Positions 1 to 9,062 of a stretch of DNA of 64,000 bases are shown one piece after another. Under the pieces are notes generated by a model that saw only the letters and a program-made list of their open reading frames with translations, did no database searches and was not told the DNA's origin. This DNA is from Bacteroidetes bacterium endosymbiont of Geopemphigus sp. (GTDB taxonomy: Bacteria; Bacteroidota; Bacteroidia; Flavobacteriales; Blattabacteriaceae). Where the stretch lies: NCBI RefSeq assembly GCF_002904345.1, contig NZ_PEIH01000005.1, forward strand, positions 488,449 to 552,448, in the 5' to 3' direction. Within the stretch, counting starts at the first letter, position 1. Each line of letters starts with the position of its first letter. The position numbers and the translations under genes were made by a program.

Positions 1-1197
1 AAGTGTGTTTTTATCCTGATCATCAGAGACGCTCTCATAAAGATTTACCATCAGGTCTAAGGCTTCGTTCTTAGAGCTCACAAGTGATCCCTGAAAAGCG
101 TCCCAGGCAGCTTTCTGCTCTTGACGAACATATTTTTTAGCATCTTCCTCTATTTGATCCAATACCTCAGAGGTGGTTAATTGAAATGGTTGCTGATCGT
201 CTGTAAGTTCGAAATCAAGAATCCATTGACGAAATTTTTTCAGGCAGTCATAGGTACGTTCCCATTCAAGACGCTCAGAAGATTTATAGCGCTCATGAGA
301 GCCCGATGTGGAATGACCCTGAGGTTGGGTAAGTTCGGTAACGTGCACTAGAACAGGAACATGCTCTTCACGAGCGATCTTCTCGGCGCGGGCATAAGTT
401 TCAATCAATTCCGTATAATCCCAACCCTTGACGGAAAAAATTTCAAAACCACGTTCGGAATTCGCGCGTTGAAATCCGCTCAACATTTGAGAAAGGCTCT
501 TTTTAGTGGTATGATATTTTCCAGGCACCGAAATTCCATAATCATCATCCCATACCGAAATAATCACAGGAACCTGAAGTACACCAGCTGCATTAAAAGT
601 TTCCCAGAACAAACCCTCAGAAGTGCTTGCATTACCGATGGTTCCGAAAACAATTTCATTTCCGCCATTGGAAAAACGCTCGGAATACGACTTGAGAGAA
701 GGAGAATCTTTATAGATTTTTGAGGCCTGAGCTAAACCGAGTAATCTTGGAATTTGAGAGGCCACGGGAGAAAGGTCAGAAGCTGAGTTTTTTTGTTTTG
801 AAAGCATGAGCCAGTGGCCGTTTTCATCCAGCAAAGGCATACCAAGATGATTTGTCATCATTCTTGAAGAAGAGCTCGGTTCCGCTTTAGGGTCGGCATG
901 TGCATAGAGCTGGGCAAAAAATTGTTTTACCCCAAGTGCCCCGATAGCTATCATAAAGGTCTGATCGCGATAATAACCTGATCTAAAATCCCCTTCTTTA
1001 AAAACCCGAGCCATAGCCAACTGAGGCAATTCTTTCCCGTCGCCAAATATACCAAATTTGCTTTTCCCGGTCAAAACCTCCTTACGTCCTAAAAGGCTAA
1101 TTTCTCTGCTGGTACAGGCAAGTCGGTAATCTGCTAATACAGATTGTCGAAATTCTTCAAAAGATAAATTTTTATCGGTTTGCAGTTCTGGTTGCAT
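1..1197 (-). CDS. 2-oxoacid dehydrogenase E1 component, alpha-type half (partial, C-terminus outside window)
   Basis: The frame stays open from an ATG at 1197 to the window edge, so 399 residues are visible and the 3' end is missing. It reads as a thiamine-pyrophosphate enzyme of the branched-chain/2-oxoacid dehydrogenase E1 alpha type. Seen near residues 180-220 are GNASTSEG (the usual GDGATSEG cofactor loop with Asn in the second position) and DDDYGIS. In Bacteroidetes this family is commonly a single alpha-beta fusion of about 650-800 residues that decarboxylates 2-oxoacids with a lipoyl E2 partner. The transketolase-like beta half would lie beyond position 1. It is divergent from ndk at 1316. 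The exact substrate (pyruvate or branched-chain 2-oxoacid) cannot be read from this part. Confidence 0.85.
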   Translation of the reverse strand, partial: MQPELQTDKNLSFEEFRQSVLADYRLACTSREISLLGRKEVLTGKSKFGIFGDGKELPQLAMARVFKEGDFRSGYYRDQTFMIAIGALGVKQFFAQLYAHADPKAEPSSSSRMMTNHLGMPLLDENGHWLMLSKQKNSASDLSPVASQIPRLLGLAQASKIYKDSPSLKSYSERFSNGGNEIVFGTIGNASTSEGLFWETFNAAGVLQVPVIISVWDDDYGISVPGKYHTTKKSLSQMLSGFQRANSERGFEIFSVKGWDYTELIETYARAEKIAREEHVPVLVHVTELTQPQGHSTSGSHERYKSSERLEWERTYDCLKKFRQWILDFELTDDQQPFQLTTSEVLDQIEEDAKKYVRQEQKAAWDAFQGSLVSSKNEALDLMVNLYESVSDDQDKNTL

Positions 1198-1286
1198 TAA
1201 AAATATTTTTATAGAAATAGCTTGAAAACCAACAAAATTAATAATTTCATAATAGCTCTAATGCAAATTCATAAAATGATTTATAC

Positions 1287-1294
1287 TAAGTTTG
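1287..1294 (+). promoter_or_regulatory. Bacteroidetes -7 box (TAAGTTTG) upstream of ndk
   Basis: TAAGTTTG fits the Bacteroidetes consensus TANNTTTG and ends 21 bases before the ndk ATG. No TTTG is present at the expected -33 position, so only half of the promoter is supported. Confidence 0.4.
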
Positions 1295-1315
1295 CGTTCT
1301 TGTTGATTTCAAATT

Positions 1316-1735
1316 ATGCCAGGAAAAAACACCTTCGCCATGATTAAACCCGATGCTATAAAAAAGGCTTGTATCGGTCCTATTTTAAATAAAATTCATC
1401 TTGCTGGCTTTGATATAATAGCGCTGAAGATGTCTAAATTAAGCAAAGAAGAAGCCCAGAGTTTTTATATCATTCATAAAGAGCAGAGGTTTTTCGAGTC
1501 CTTAGTAAATTTTATATCATCAGGACCGATAGTGGCGGCTGTTCTTGAAAAAGAAAATGCTGTGGAAAATTTCCGCACACTTATTGGCTCTACTAACCCG
1601 CAAGAGGCAGCTGGGGGAACTATACGAAAGCTTTATGCTGAATCTATAGAGCAAAATGCTATTCACGGTTCTGATAGCGATCAAAATGCGCTCAAAGAAA
1701 TCGCTTTTCATTTCTCCAGACGGGAGCTACTATAA
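1316..1735 (+). CDS. ndk: Nucleoside diphosphate kinase
   Basis: This cytosolic enzyme moves the gamma-phosphate of ATP to nucleoside diphosphates through a phosphohistidine. The 139-residue length is normal for the family. The active-site segment NAIHGSDS lies at residues 114-121 with the catalytic His at 117, and the N-terminal TFAMIKPDA at 6-14 carries the phosphate-binding Lys. The gene is intact and stands alone, divergent from the E1 gene and followed about 70 bases later by the ruined pepD. It belongs with the other retained nucleotide genes of the window, PNP and pyrG. Confidence 0.97.
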   Translation: MPGKNTFAMIKPDAIKKACIGPILNKIHLAGFDIIALKMSKLSKEEAQSFYIIHKEQRFFESLVNFISSGPIVAAVLEKENAVENFRTLIGSTNPQEAAGGTIRKLYAESIEQNAIHGSDSDQNALKEIAFHFSRRELL

Positions 1736-1805
1736 CAGGTTCTCCTGCTTTAAAACTTTCTTTTTTAAAGGAGTTATTTCCATATTTGATAAAAAAAGTA
1801 TATTT

Positions 1806-3183
1806 ATGGGAATCTCTGCGCTTGAACCCAAGTCGCTCTGGGAAGTTTTCACTCAATTGAACGCCATCCCGCGTCCTTCTAAAAAGGAACAAAAGGTAAT
1901 AGAGTTCGTGAAAATTTTGGCGAAAAGTGCAAGCTATCCACTTCTGTTGATGCCGCAGGGCATGTAGTGATAAAAAAAACTGCTACCAAAGGCTTTGAAA
2001 AGCATCCAACGACACTATATGCCAGGGCCGTTTTTATATAGTACACCAGAAAAATGCTGAAACTGAATTCGATTTTACTACCGAAGGCATTCACGTGTAT
2101 ATCGATCAAGATTGGGTGGAAAGTCCAGGGCACCACTCTAGGCGCTGATAATAGTATCGGAGTGGCGACGATATTGGCCTTATTAGATTCTGATAAATTG
2201 TCGCATCCATCATTAGAGGTGCTTTTTACAGTAGATGAAGAATCTGGAATGGGGGGCGCCCAAGGTCTAGATGCAAAAATGTTATCTGGAAATATTTTAC
2301 TCAATCTTGATTCTGAAAAAGATGATGAGCTTACCGTTGGATGTGCCGGAGGAATAGAAACCACTATTAGTGGTTCTTATAAAATGAAAAACATTCGAAA
2401 AAATCAGGATTTGAGATTCGTATAAAAGGACTCTCAGGAGGTCATTCAGGTTTAGATATTCATCTTGGACGAGGCAACGCAAACAAGCTTATCAGCAGAA
2501 TTCTCTATGAGTTCTTGCAGATATGTTCGATAAATCTTATTGAAATTCATGATGACCCAGAGAGGCTTTTGCCGTCATAAGTATTTCAAAAAAAACACGA
2601 AGGAATCTTTGAAAAAAGAATCGATAAAATCTCACAAGAAATTCAAGAAGAATTTAAAAGTAAAGATCCGAATCTGGGAATTCATTACACAAAACTTAAT
2701 AAATTCCCTAAAAAAGTCATGGGAAAAGACTCTCGCAAAGCCTTGCTCAAATCATTGCTCGCCTGCCTTGATTGGGTACTCTCGATGAACTCTGACATCC
2801 AAGAGCTTACTGAAACCTCTTTGGGTTTCTCAAAACTCGAGATACAAGACGGAAGGATTTATATAGAGAGTTTGCAACGCTCATGTGTTAATTCTGCTAA
2901 AAATTACATGGCTGAAAGTTTCGGAACTGCCTTTGAAGCCATAGACTTAAAAGTAAAACATAGAGAGTCATATCTTGGATGGGTACCGAACAAGAATAAA
3001 TCTATTATTAGCTCTCATGAGAAACTCTCTATGAGACTCTTTTTAGTGAAAATCCGGAAATTTCTACCGGACCTACCATTGAATATTCGCATTCACCCCG
3101 ATGAGCGCGTGAAGATTTCATCGGTACAAAAATTTTGGAAATATTTAACGGATATCCTGGAGGATATCACTAAAAACGATTGA
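1806..3183 (+). pseudogene. pepD: Aminoacyl-histidine dipeptidase (PepD-type, M20 family), broken
   Basis: Successive pieces in different frames follow the order of a Bacteroidetes PepD. An N-terminal segment with NAIPRPSKKE starts at ATG 1806. A middle segment holds GTTLGADNSIGVA (the metal-ligand region), LFTVDEESG and LLNLDSE, at about 2120-2400. A short shifted piece reads GLSGGHSGLDIHLGRGNANK at about 2430-2490. The C-terminal piece (about 2719-3183) holds SLLACLDWV and ends near DERVKISSVQKFW. I count at least four frameshifts. The conserved segment that should precede GPTIEYSHSPDERV is also shortened, which suggests an internal deletion near 3040-3110. The product would have been a cytosolic dinuclear-zinc dipeptidase for peptide salvage. 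No working protein can be made from this locus. Confidence 0.9.
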
Positions 3184-3238
3184 ATTATAACATTTTATAA
3201 TATTCATTCCAATAATTATTTTATTTTCATTAGATAAT

Positions 3239-3409
3239 ATGGAGTTAAAGGAAAAACGAAAACAACAGCGCAGAGCATGGCGGCACCAAGAACGCATGAC
3301 GTTATATTTCAGATCAGCTCATTATTACGATCATTATTACTGGTATAGTTATCAGATGCTTCCGAGCTTGACCACTAGTTCTCTGTTTTTATACTTTATG
3401 CTCAGATAA
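3239..3409 (+). other. Short open frame, possible 5' remnant of the LpoB-like gene
   Basis: An ATG at 3239 opens 56 codons rich in Arg, His and Tyr, without a recognisable domain. It ends just before the first recognisable LpoB-like residues. It may be the decayed signal-peptide region of that gene or a chance frame, and I do not claim it is expressed. Confidence 0.2.
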
Positions 3410-3429
3410 TTTAAGAAATTTAAAGTGGA

Positions 3430-3920
3430 CGATGGAACAATAGTGTTGTACACCTTAGCGCCGAAGAAATCACCTCAGAAGTATTAAATGACCTATGGAT
3501 TAACCAGCATCAATTGGAAAAACAGGGCAAAAAACCTGTGATCATCGTTGAGATGATTCGAAATAAATCACATGAACATATTGAAAATGAACCCTTCACT
3601 AAGGATTTAGAAAAGGGTTTTGTTCGCACAGGAAAAATTCGAGTAGTGGAGGGAGAAAAAGAACGCGAAGCATTGCGCACTAAAAGGGACGATCAGCAGC
3701 AAAACGCCACTGTGGAAACGATAAAGAAATGGAGATTGGAAACAACAGGAGCGGACTATATATTACAAGGCAGTATCAACTACTATCGTAGATAGCTACA
3801 AACGAAAAAAGGTGGTATACTATCAGATAGATTTACAACTTACTGATCTTCAGACAAATGAAGTGATCTGGATAGGTGATAAAAAAAATTTAAAAACTAA
3901 AATTATAATATCTTATGTTT
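3430..3920 (+). pseudogene. LpoB-like penicillin-binding-protein activator lipoprotein, broken
   Basis: The longest frame (3514-3795) encodes KKPVIIVEMIRNKSHEHI, TKDLEKGF and VVEGEKEREALRTKRDDQQ, then GADYILQGSI. This is the pattern of COG3417/LpoB-type proteins of Bacteroidetes. The homologous reading continues upstream in the same frame (SAEEITSEVLNDLW, near 3450-3500) without a plausible start. Downstream it resumes in another frame (VVYYQIDLQLTDLQTNEVIW, to about 3880) after a frameshift around 3790. The intact protein would be a periplasmic lipoprotein. The gene sits directly upstream of a broken COG3014 gene, its usual partner in this phylum as I recall it. Confidence 0.75.
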
Positions 3921-3936
3921 TTGAATAATATTCAGA

Positions 3937-5187
3937 GATGAAAAAGAAATTCTTCGTTTGTAAAATACGACGCTTTTTTTTCATACTTATTTCTGTTATT
4001 TTTTTTAGAATCTTGCAGAATTTATCATCAAAAAGCTTTACTGTTTCAACGAGATTTGCAATATGAAGACCCGGAACATGCGCTTTTATCACTTGAACAA
4101 GTTAAAGTATTAAAAAAAAACGTAATGACCTCCTGTATTTAGTTGAAAAAAGAAAGCTCGAGTACTTAAACGCAAGACCTAAAGAGAGCAGCAAATTTTT
4201 TAATAAAGCTGATTACCAGATAGAAGATTTTTAAACGGCTTTGGCAAGCCAGGCGCTAAGCTATTTAATCAATCCCGAGGGGTAGCACCTTACAGACCGT
4301 AAGATTTTGAAAAGGTAAAACAATTCATTATTACAAAGCTTTGAATTATCTAGCCCTGAAAGCCTATAATGTCGTAGAGCTCTATGAGAGCCGTCCTAAT
4401 GCTTCTTACTATAGTATTACTGTTTCCCAAACAGATAAAAAAGGATATTATACATACGGCAAGTCTTATTGATTTTGAAGAGGAAAGACGCTATTATGAA
4501 AAACGCTGGAGTTTATCAGCTAAAAAAAACCTCTCCCCGGAGAATGGCGAACTGGTCATTTTTTGGGAAACAGGTCTTCGGTCAGTAAAATCTCAAATCT
4601 ACTATGGATTTACTCTGCTTCCGGGAATCGGTGGTGTGGATACCGTATATAATAAAGAACTAAACCTAACGCTTCCTATACCTATGAGCACCTCCGGTGA
4701 AGGGAGTAAGTTTTCTAATATTGAAACGTTTCAGATCGCTTTTCCAAAATACAAAGACCGACTGCCGCTTTACATCCGTAGCAAGGTGCGATTTACTCAA
4801 GGAAAAGTTGCTTTTAGAAAGTACAGGATTTTAATCAATTAGCTAAAGAAAACCTTAAGGATCGCGGTATTCGTAAGTTGAGTCAAGCTGCTCTGAGAGT
4901 AGCTGCTAAAAAAATTTCTGAACATATTGTGCGCAAACAAAATCAAGACTTAGGATTCTATACTGGGATTGATTAATGTATTTACTGAACGTGCTTATAC
5001 GCGAAACTGGCAAAATCTGCCTTCGGAAATCCAATATGCTCGTATTCCGTTAAAAGAAGGTGAAAATATTATTCGAGTAGAGCTTTTCGGAGCAAAAAAC
5101 GAAAAGAAAGAAAAAGAGATTAAAGTTTTTGGAAAAAAAGGTTTGCAAGTGTACTCATTTAACAGTCTACAAAACAGCTCATCATAG
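3937..5187 (+). pseudogene. COG3014-like conserved lipoprotein with tetratricopeptide-like features, broken
   Basis: Reading across frames from 3937 gives a short hydrophobic start, then YEDPEHALLSLEQVKVLKKK with RNDLLYLVEKRKLEYLNA, which resembles the helical-repeat start of COG3014 proteins. KALNYLALKAYNVVEL follows near 4330-4380. The long frame 4384-4842 carries the conserved SPENGELVIFWETGL, and pieces up to 5187 contain EYARIPLKEGENIIRVELF-like text. There are at least four frame changes and several in-frame stops, so the gene is dead. The function of the family is not established; its pairing with an LpoB-like gene suggests a cell-envelope role (inference). Confidence 0.7.
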
Positions 5188-5238
5188 GTAACTAAGAAAA
5201 CAGAAAAATTCTGTTAACTTTACGAAAATTTAGATCTT

Positions 5239-5841
5239 ATGAAAAAAGGATGTCTTGTTATAGTTCTTATAATTTTAGGCGCGATGGCCATAACTGCATT
5301 TTGGGGTATAGGCAAGTACAATTCTTTGGTAGGGCTTAATGAAAGAGTGAAAGGCCAATGGGGACAGGTAGAAAATGCCTATCAGCGCCGCTCGGATCTT
5401 ATTCCTAATTTGGTCAACACAGTGAAAGGAGTTGTTAATTTTGAAAAAAGCACTCTTACAGAGGTCATTCAGGCACGCTCCAGGGCTACTTCGGTTACTG
5501 TAAATGCCGATAAACTCAGTCAAGATCAAATCAATAAATTTCAAAACGCGCAAGAAGGATTGAATGGTTCTTTAAGCAAATTACTTGTAAGCGTGGAGCG
5601 TTATCCTGAATTAAAAGCAACGCAAAATTTTACAGAATTACAGAGTGAAATAGAAGGTACTGAAAATCGCATCAACGTAGAGCGCAATCGTTTCAATGAA
5701 GAGGTAAAGGTTTTTAACAGCACACGCAATAGTTTTCCAAATATTTTCATCGCTAATTGCTTTTCGCAATTTTCTGAAAAAGGATACTTTAAATCACAAG
5801 AAGGGTCTGAAAAAGCACCTGTAGTAAATTTTGGAGAATAA
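5239..5841 (+). CDS. lemA: LemA family membrane protein
   Basis: This 200-residue protein has an N-terminal membrane anchor (residues about 4-25, a run of Val, Ile, Leu and Ala) followed by a long helical LemA domain. Typical LemA text is visible: NSLVGLNERVKGQWGQVENA, RRSDLIPNLVNTVKG and SVERYPELKATQNF, then ENRINVERNRFNE. LemA proteins are widespread envelope proteins of unclear biochemical role. In Bacteroidetes they usually sit upstream of two TPM-domain genes, as here, which implies a shared function. The gene is intact although the preceding 3.4 kb is ruined. Length and start are normal. Confidence 0.95.
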   Translation: MKKGCLVIVLIILGAMAITAFWGIGKYNSLVGLNERVKGQWGQVENAYQRRSDLIPNLVNTVKGVVNFEKSTLTEVIQARSRATSVTVNADKLSQDQINKFQNAQEGLNGSLSKLLVSVERYPELKATQNFTELQSEIEGTENRINVERNRFNEEVKVFNSTRNSFPNIFIANCFSQFSEKGYFKSQEGSEKAPVVNFGE

Positions 5842-5859
5842 TCCAAAGCTAAATCTATC

Positions 5860-6303
5860 ATGAAGCAAAAATTTCCTTTTCTTGATTCTTCAGAAGAAGA
5901 AAAGATCGTTCATGCCATTAAAGAAGCTGAACGAAACACTTCAGGTCAGATACGTGTTCATATTCAGGAATATTCCAAAAAAGGAATTTCAGACCTCAAA
6001 GCAGCTAAGAGAGTTTTTGTAAAGCTAAATATGACGAATACCAATCTTCGCAATGGGGTTCTTTTTCATGTGGCTACAGATCGTAAAAGTATAAGCATAA
6101 TAGGCGATAAAGGCATCTACCGATCAGTTCCTAAAGACTTTTGGGAAGATGTTAAAGAGACCATACTTAGTCATTTTAAAAAAGAAGCCTATGCCGAAGG
6201 TCTCGGAAGGGGGATTTATATGGCCGGACAGGCATTAAAAGAATACTTTCCCTATCAAGAAGATACCATCAATGAATTACCGGATCAAATTTCAAAGTCT
6301 TAA
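5860..6303 (+). CDS. TPM domain protein, soluble (TLP18.3/Psb32/MOLO-1 family)
   Basis: This 147-residue protein has no signal peptide or membrane segment. The pattern EEEKIVHAIKEAERNTSGQI then RVHIQEY marks the start of a TPM domain, and VLFHVATDRKSISIIGDKGI is its conserved centre. The gene lies 18 bases after lemA and its end overlaps the next TPM gene by 32 bases, so the three form one transcription unit. TPM domains have been linked to acid-phosphatase activity in plants, but the bacterial role is unknown. This is the usual middle gene of the Bacteroidetes lemA-TPM-TPM trio. Confidence 0.9.
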   Translation: MKQKFPFLDSSEEEKIVHAIKEAERNTSGQIRVHIQEYSKKGISDLKAAKRVFVKLNMTNTNLRNGVLFHVATDRKSISIIGDKGIYRSVPKDFWEDVKETILSHFKKEAYAEGLGRGIYMAGQALKEYFPYQEDTINELPDQISKS

Positions 6304-7051
6304 TTATCTGTGGTATGTGCTGCTTTTGTTGCATTCAGTCCCTGAGCTGTGGGCTCAGTTCAACATTCCGCAAGCACCAGCAAAAATCTATCCGGTAAAT
6401 GATTATGCTCAAGTTTTAAGTTTAGAGCAACGTGGGGCTTTAAATGAAAAATTAATCACCTATGGAAATTCCACCTCAACAGAGATAGTACTGATCAGCG
6501 TACAAAATCTCAATGGAGAAGATCCAAATCTTGTAGCAGCCAATTGGGGAGAAAAATGGAAAATAGGCCAGGAAAAACAAGACAACGGTATTCTTATTTT
6601 ACTGAGCGTCGAGGATAGAAAAATAAGTATACAAAATGGTCGTGGCATAGAGCCTTACCTTACCGACGCGCTTTCACGACGGATCATTGAAAATGAATTT
6701 ATACCCTTGCTTAAGCAGGGAAATTACTACGGAGCCTTCGATAAAGGAACGGATGCTATTTTTCAGGTGCTCAAGGGCACCTATAAAAATACCAAACCCT
6801 CTAAAGAGGGTTCTGAATGGGGCGGTTTGCTGTTTTTTGTTTTATTACTATTGTTATTTCTACTTCTCTTTCGCGGCAGCAATGGAGGTGGAGGAGGAAA
6901 ATCATCAATAGCAAGCGATCTTCTCACAAGCATTCTACTTTCAGGTATGGGCAGAAAAGATGGCGGAAGCTTTGGAAGAAGTGATGGAGGTTTCGGCGGC
7001 TTTGGAGGAGGAGGTAATTTCGGCGGCGGAGGTGCCAGCGGTAGATGGTAA
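6272..7051 (+). CDS. TPM domain protein, membrane-anchored (YgcG family)
   Basis: The protein has 259 residues: an N-terminal signal or anchor segment (about 10-28, ending near LWAQ), an extracytoplasmic TPM domain (about 35-165), one strong transmembrane helix (about 177-200, nearly all Leu and Phe), and a glycine-rich tail (GGGGG and repeated GGF) to the end. This is the YgcG architecture. In the TPM part, STEIVLISVQNL and DNGILILLSVEDRKI are characteristic. The start overlaps the upstream gene by 32 bases, which suggests translational coupling. It probably acts with LemA at the inner membrane; the activity is unknown. Confidence 0.92.
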   Translation: MNYRIKFQSLNYLWYVLLLLHSVPELWAQFNIPQAPAKIYPVNDYAQVLSLEQRGALNEKLITYGNSTSTEIVLISVQNLNGEDPNLVAANWGEKWKIGQEKQDNGILILLSVEDRKISIQNGRGIEPYLTDALSRRIIENEFIPLLKQGNYYGAFDKGTDAIFQVLKGTYKNTKPSKEGSEWGGLLFFVLLLLLFLLLFRGSNGGGGGKSSIASDLLTSILLSGMGRKDGGSFGRSDGGFGGFGGGGNFGGGGASGRW

Positions 7052-7066
7052 TCTAAATTTTAATCT

Positions 7067-8998
7067 TTGTTTAAAGTGAGAAAAAAAGGCTCTTTACATA
7101 CGGTGATCTTTTATAGATTTTTATTACTGATGCTTCTTTACAGTTTATGTCGCATCGGTTTTTATCTATATAATATTCGATTGTTTCAAAATACTACTCT
7201 TGAAGGATTAGCCCGTATTCTGCTAGGAGGGATGAAATTTGACCTTAGCGGGCTGCTTTATCTTAATTTACTCTATATATTTTTGCAAATCATTCCTTTA
7301 AAAATCAGATTTCGTAAAGGATATCAGAAGTTTTGTAAGTATTTATTTATCATTACCAATGCACTTGGACTTGCTGCTAACCTGATCGATTTTACTTATT
7401 ATCCCTACACTTTAAGAAGAACTACTGTCAGTGTATTCTCCGAATTCAGACATGAAACCAACAAAGTGGCCTTATTTTTAAATTTTTTAAAAGATTTCTT
7501 TCCTATTTTTATAGTGTTTGCCTTTCTGGTTTTTTTGCTGATTTTTCTTTATGGAAAATTTTATATAGGTAAACCTAAAATAAAAAATCCGATAATCTAT
7601 TACCTAAAGGAAAGCGTGATAATGGGGATTATCGGATTTTTAGTAATTATAGGTATACGTGGCAGTATAGGACATAGCTCACGTCCTATTACCATAAGCA
7701 ATGCCGGAGAATTCGTGAAAAACCCCGAAGAAACCGCCATAGCGCTCAATACACCTTTTTCTATTATACGAACCCTTAAAGTAAAGCCTTTTCATAAAGT
7801 TTATTACTTTAATGAAAGTGAGTTAAAAGAAATTTATAATGTAGAGCGATATCCCCGTCCTTTTAAAGCTTTCGAGAAAGAAAATGTCATATTTATAATT
7901 TTAGAGAGTTTCGGGAGAGGGCATATAGGAGCGTTAAATAAAGATTTACAGAACGGTCAATACAAAGGATTTACGCCCTTTCTAGATTCGCTTATGAGCG
8001 AGAGTCTCGTAATGTTAGATGGCCTGGCCAACGGACGTAGATCTCTTGAAGCGCCCCCCTCAATAATCGCGAGCATCCCGGGAACGATTGAACCTTTTGT
8101 TCTTTCGTTTTATTCAAATAATACTTTTGATAGTCTTGGCAAAATTTTGTCAAAGAAAGGCTACCACACCTCTTTTTTTCATGGAGCTCCCAATGGATCT
8201 ATGGGATTTTCTTCTTTTGCCAATATGGCAGAAATACAACACTATTACGGAAAAACCGAATACAATAATGATAAGGATTTTGATGGAGCATGGGGCATAT
8301 GGGATGAAGAATTTTTTCAGTTTTTTGCAGATCAGCTAAATGGTTTTCAACAACCTTTTTTCAGCACTATCTTTTCAATGAGCTCACATCATCCTTTTAA
8401 AATTCCCAAACGCTATCAAGGAAAATTCCCTGAAGGACCTCTTCCTTTACAAAAATGCATTGCGTATACCGATTATGCACTGAAGCGATTTTTTGAAAAA
8501 GCCTCAAAAACCCCCTGGTTTAAAAATACACTTTTTGTGATTACTGCAGATCATTACTCCGAAACACATTTAAAGGAATATCAAAATGCAGCCGGTAGGT
8601 TTGCTGTACCTATACTCTTTTATCGCCCTGGAAATTCATTGAAAGGAGTGATCAAAACGCCTGTTCAGCAGATTGATATAATGCCAAGTGTGCTAGATTT
8701 GCTCAACTACGATCAGCCTTATTTGGCCTTTGGAGAAAGTATTTTCAAAAAATCTCCCAATAAGTTTGTTGTAAATTACCTCAACGGGAATTACCAGGTT
8801 TTTTATGACCAGTACCTCTTGCTATTCAACGGAAATAAATCTACAGGTTTATATGATAGAAAGAATGATGCGCAACTATTGAAAAACATCCTGGATCAAA
8901 AACCCGAAATTCAAAAAAAGATAGAAAGTATGGCCAAAGCCTTTATTCAGCAATACAATAATCGTTTAATAGAAAATAGACTTTTAATTAATAAGTGA
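7067..8998 (+). CDS. Membrane-bound sulfatase/LtaS-like phosphoglycerol or phosphoethanolamine transferase
   Basis: This protein of about 643 residues has roughly five N-terminal transmembrane helices (residues 12-200) followed by a periplasmic alkaline-phosphatase-fold domain. Seen are NVIFIILESFGRGHIGALN (first metal site), NGRRSLEAPPSIIASIPG near residue 325 (the nucleophile is probably the Ser or Thr-equivalent here), SSHHPF, and TADHYSETH (late metal ligands). Enzymes of this group transfer phosphoglycerol or phosphoethanolamine to envelope glycans or lipids; which one is unknown. The start is a TTG at 7067, and a GTG at 7076 is an alternative. It is convergent with valS and 15 bases downstream of the TPM gene, possibly cotranscribed. 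Confidence 0.88.
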   Translation: MFKVRKKGSLHTVIFYRFLLLMLLYSLCRIGFYLYNIRLFQNTTLEGLARILLGGMKFDLSGLLYLNLLYIFLQIIPLKIRFRKGYQKFCKYLFIITNALGLAANLIDFTYYPYTLRRTTVSVFSEFRHETNKVALFLNFLKDFFPIFIVFAFLVFLLIFLYGKFYIGKPKIKNPIIYYLKESVIMGIIGFLVIIGIRGSIGHSSRPITISNAGEFVKNPEETAIALNTPFSIIRTLKVKPFHKVYYFNESELKEIYNVERYPRPFKAFEKENVIFIILESFGRGHIGALNKDLQNGQYKGFTPFLDSLMSESLVMLDGLANGRRSLEAPPSIIASIPGTIEPFVLSFYSNNTFDSLGKILSKKGYHTSFFHGAPNGSMGFSSFANMAEIQHYYGKTEYNNDKDFDGAWGIWDEEFFQFFADQLNGFQQPFFSTIFSMSSHHPFKIPKRYQGKFPEGPLPLQKCIAYTDYALKRFFEKASKTPWFKNTLFVITADHYSETHLKEYQNAAGRFAVPILFYRPGNSLKGVIKTPVQQIDIMPSVLDLLNYDQPYLAFGESIFKKSPNKFVVNYLNGNYQVFYDQYLLLFNGNKSTGLYDRKNDAQLLKNILDQKPEIQKKIESMAKAFIQQYNNRLIENRLLINK

Positions 8999-9062
8999 TA
9001 TATTTGTAAATGGTAGATAATTTATAATTTTCGGATTTATTAATACAATCCTCATAAACTAT

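Noticed and set aside
361-723. 120-codon frame on the plus strand inside the E1 gene
   Set aside because: It lies opposite an open, family-matching frame and has no recognisable domain.
1879-2364. 161-codon minus-strand frame opposite pepD
   Set aside because: Shadow of the pepD pseudogene; its composition is that of a reverse strand and no family is recognised.
3239-5187. A novel multi-gene system formed by the small frames between pepD and lemA
   Set aside because: The frames join up into two known families (LpoB-like and COG3014-like) broken by frameshifts, so they are remnants and not new genes.
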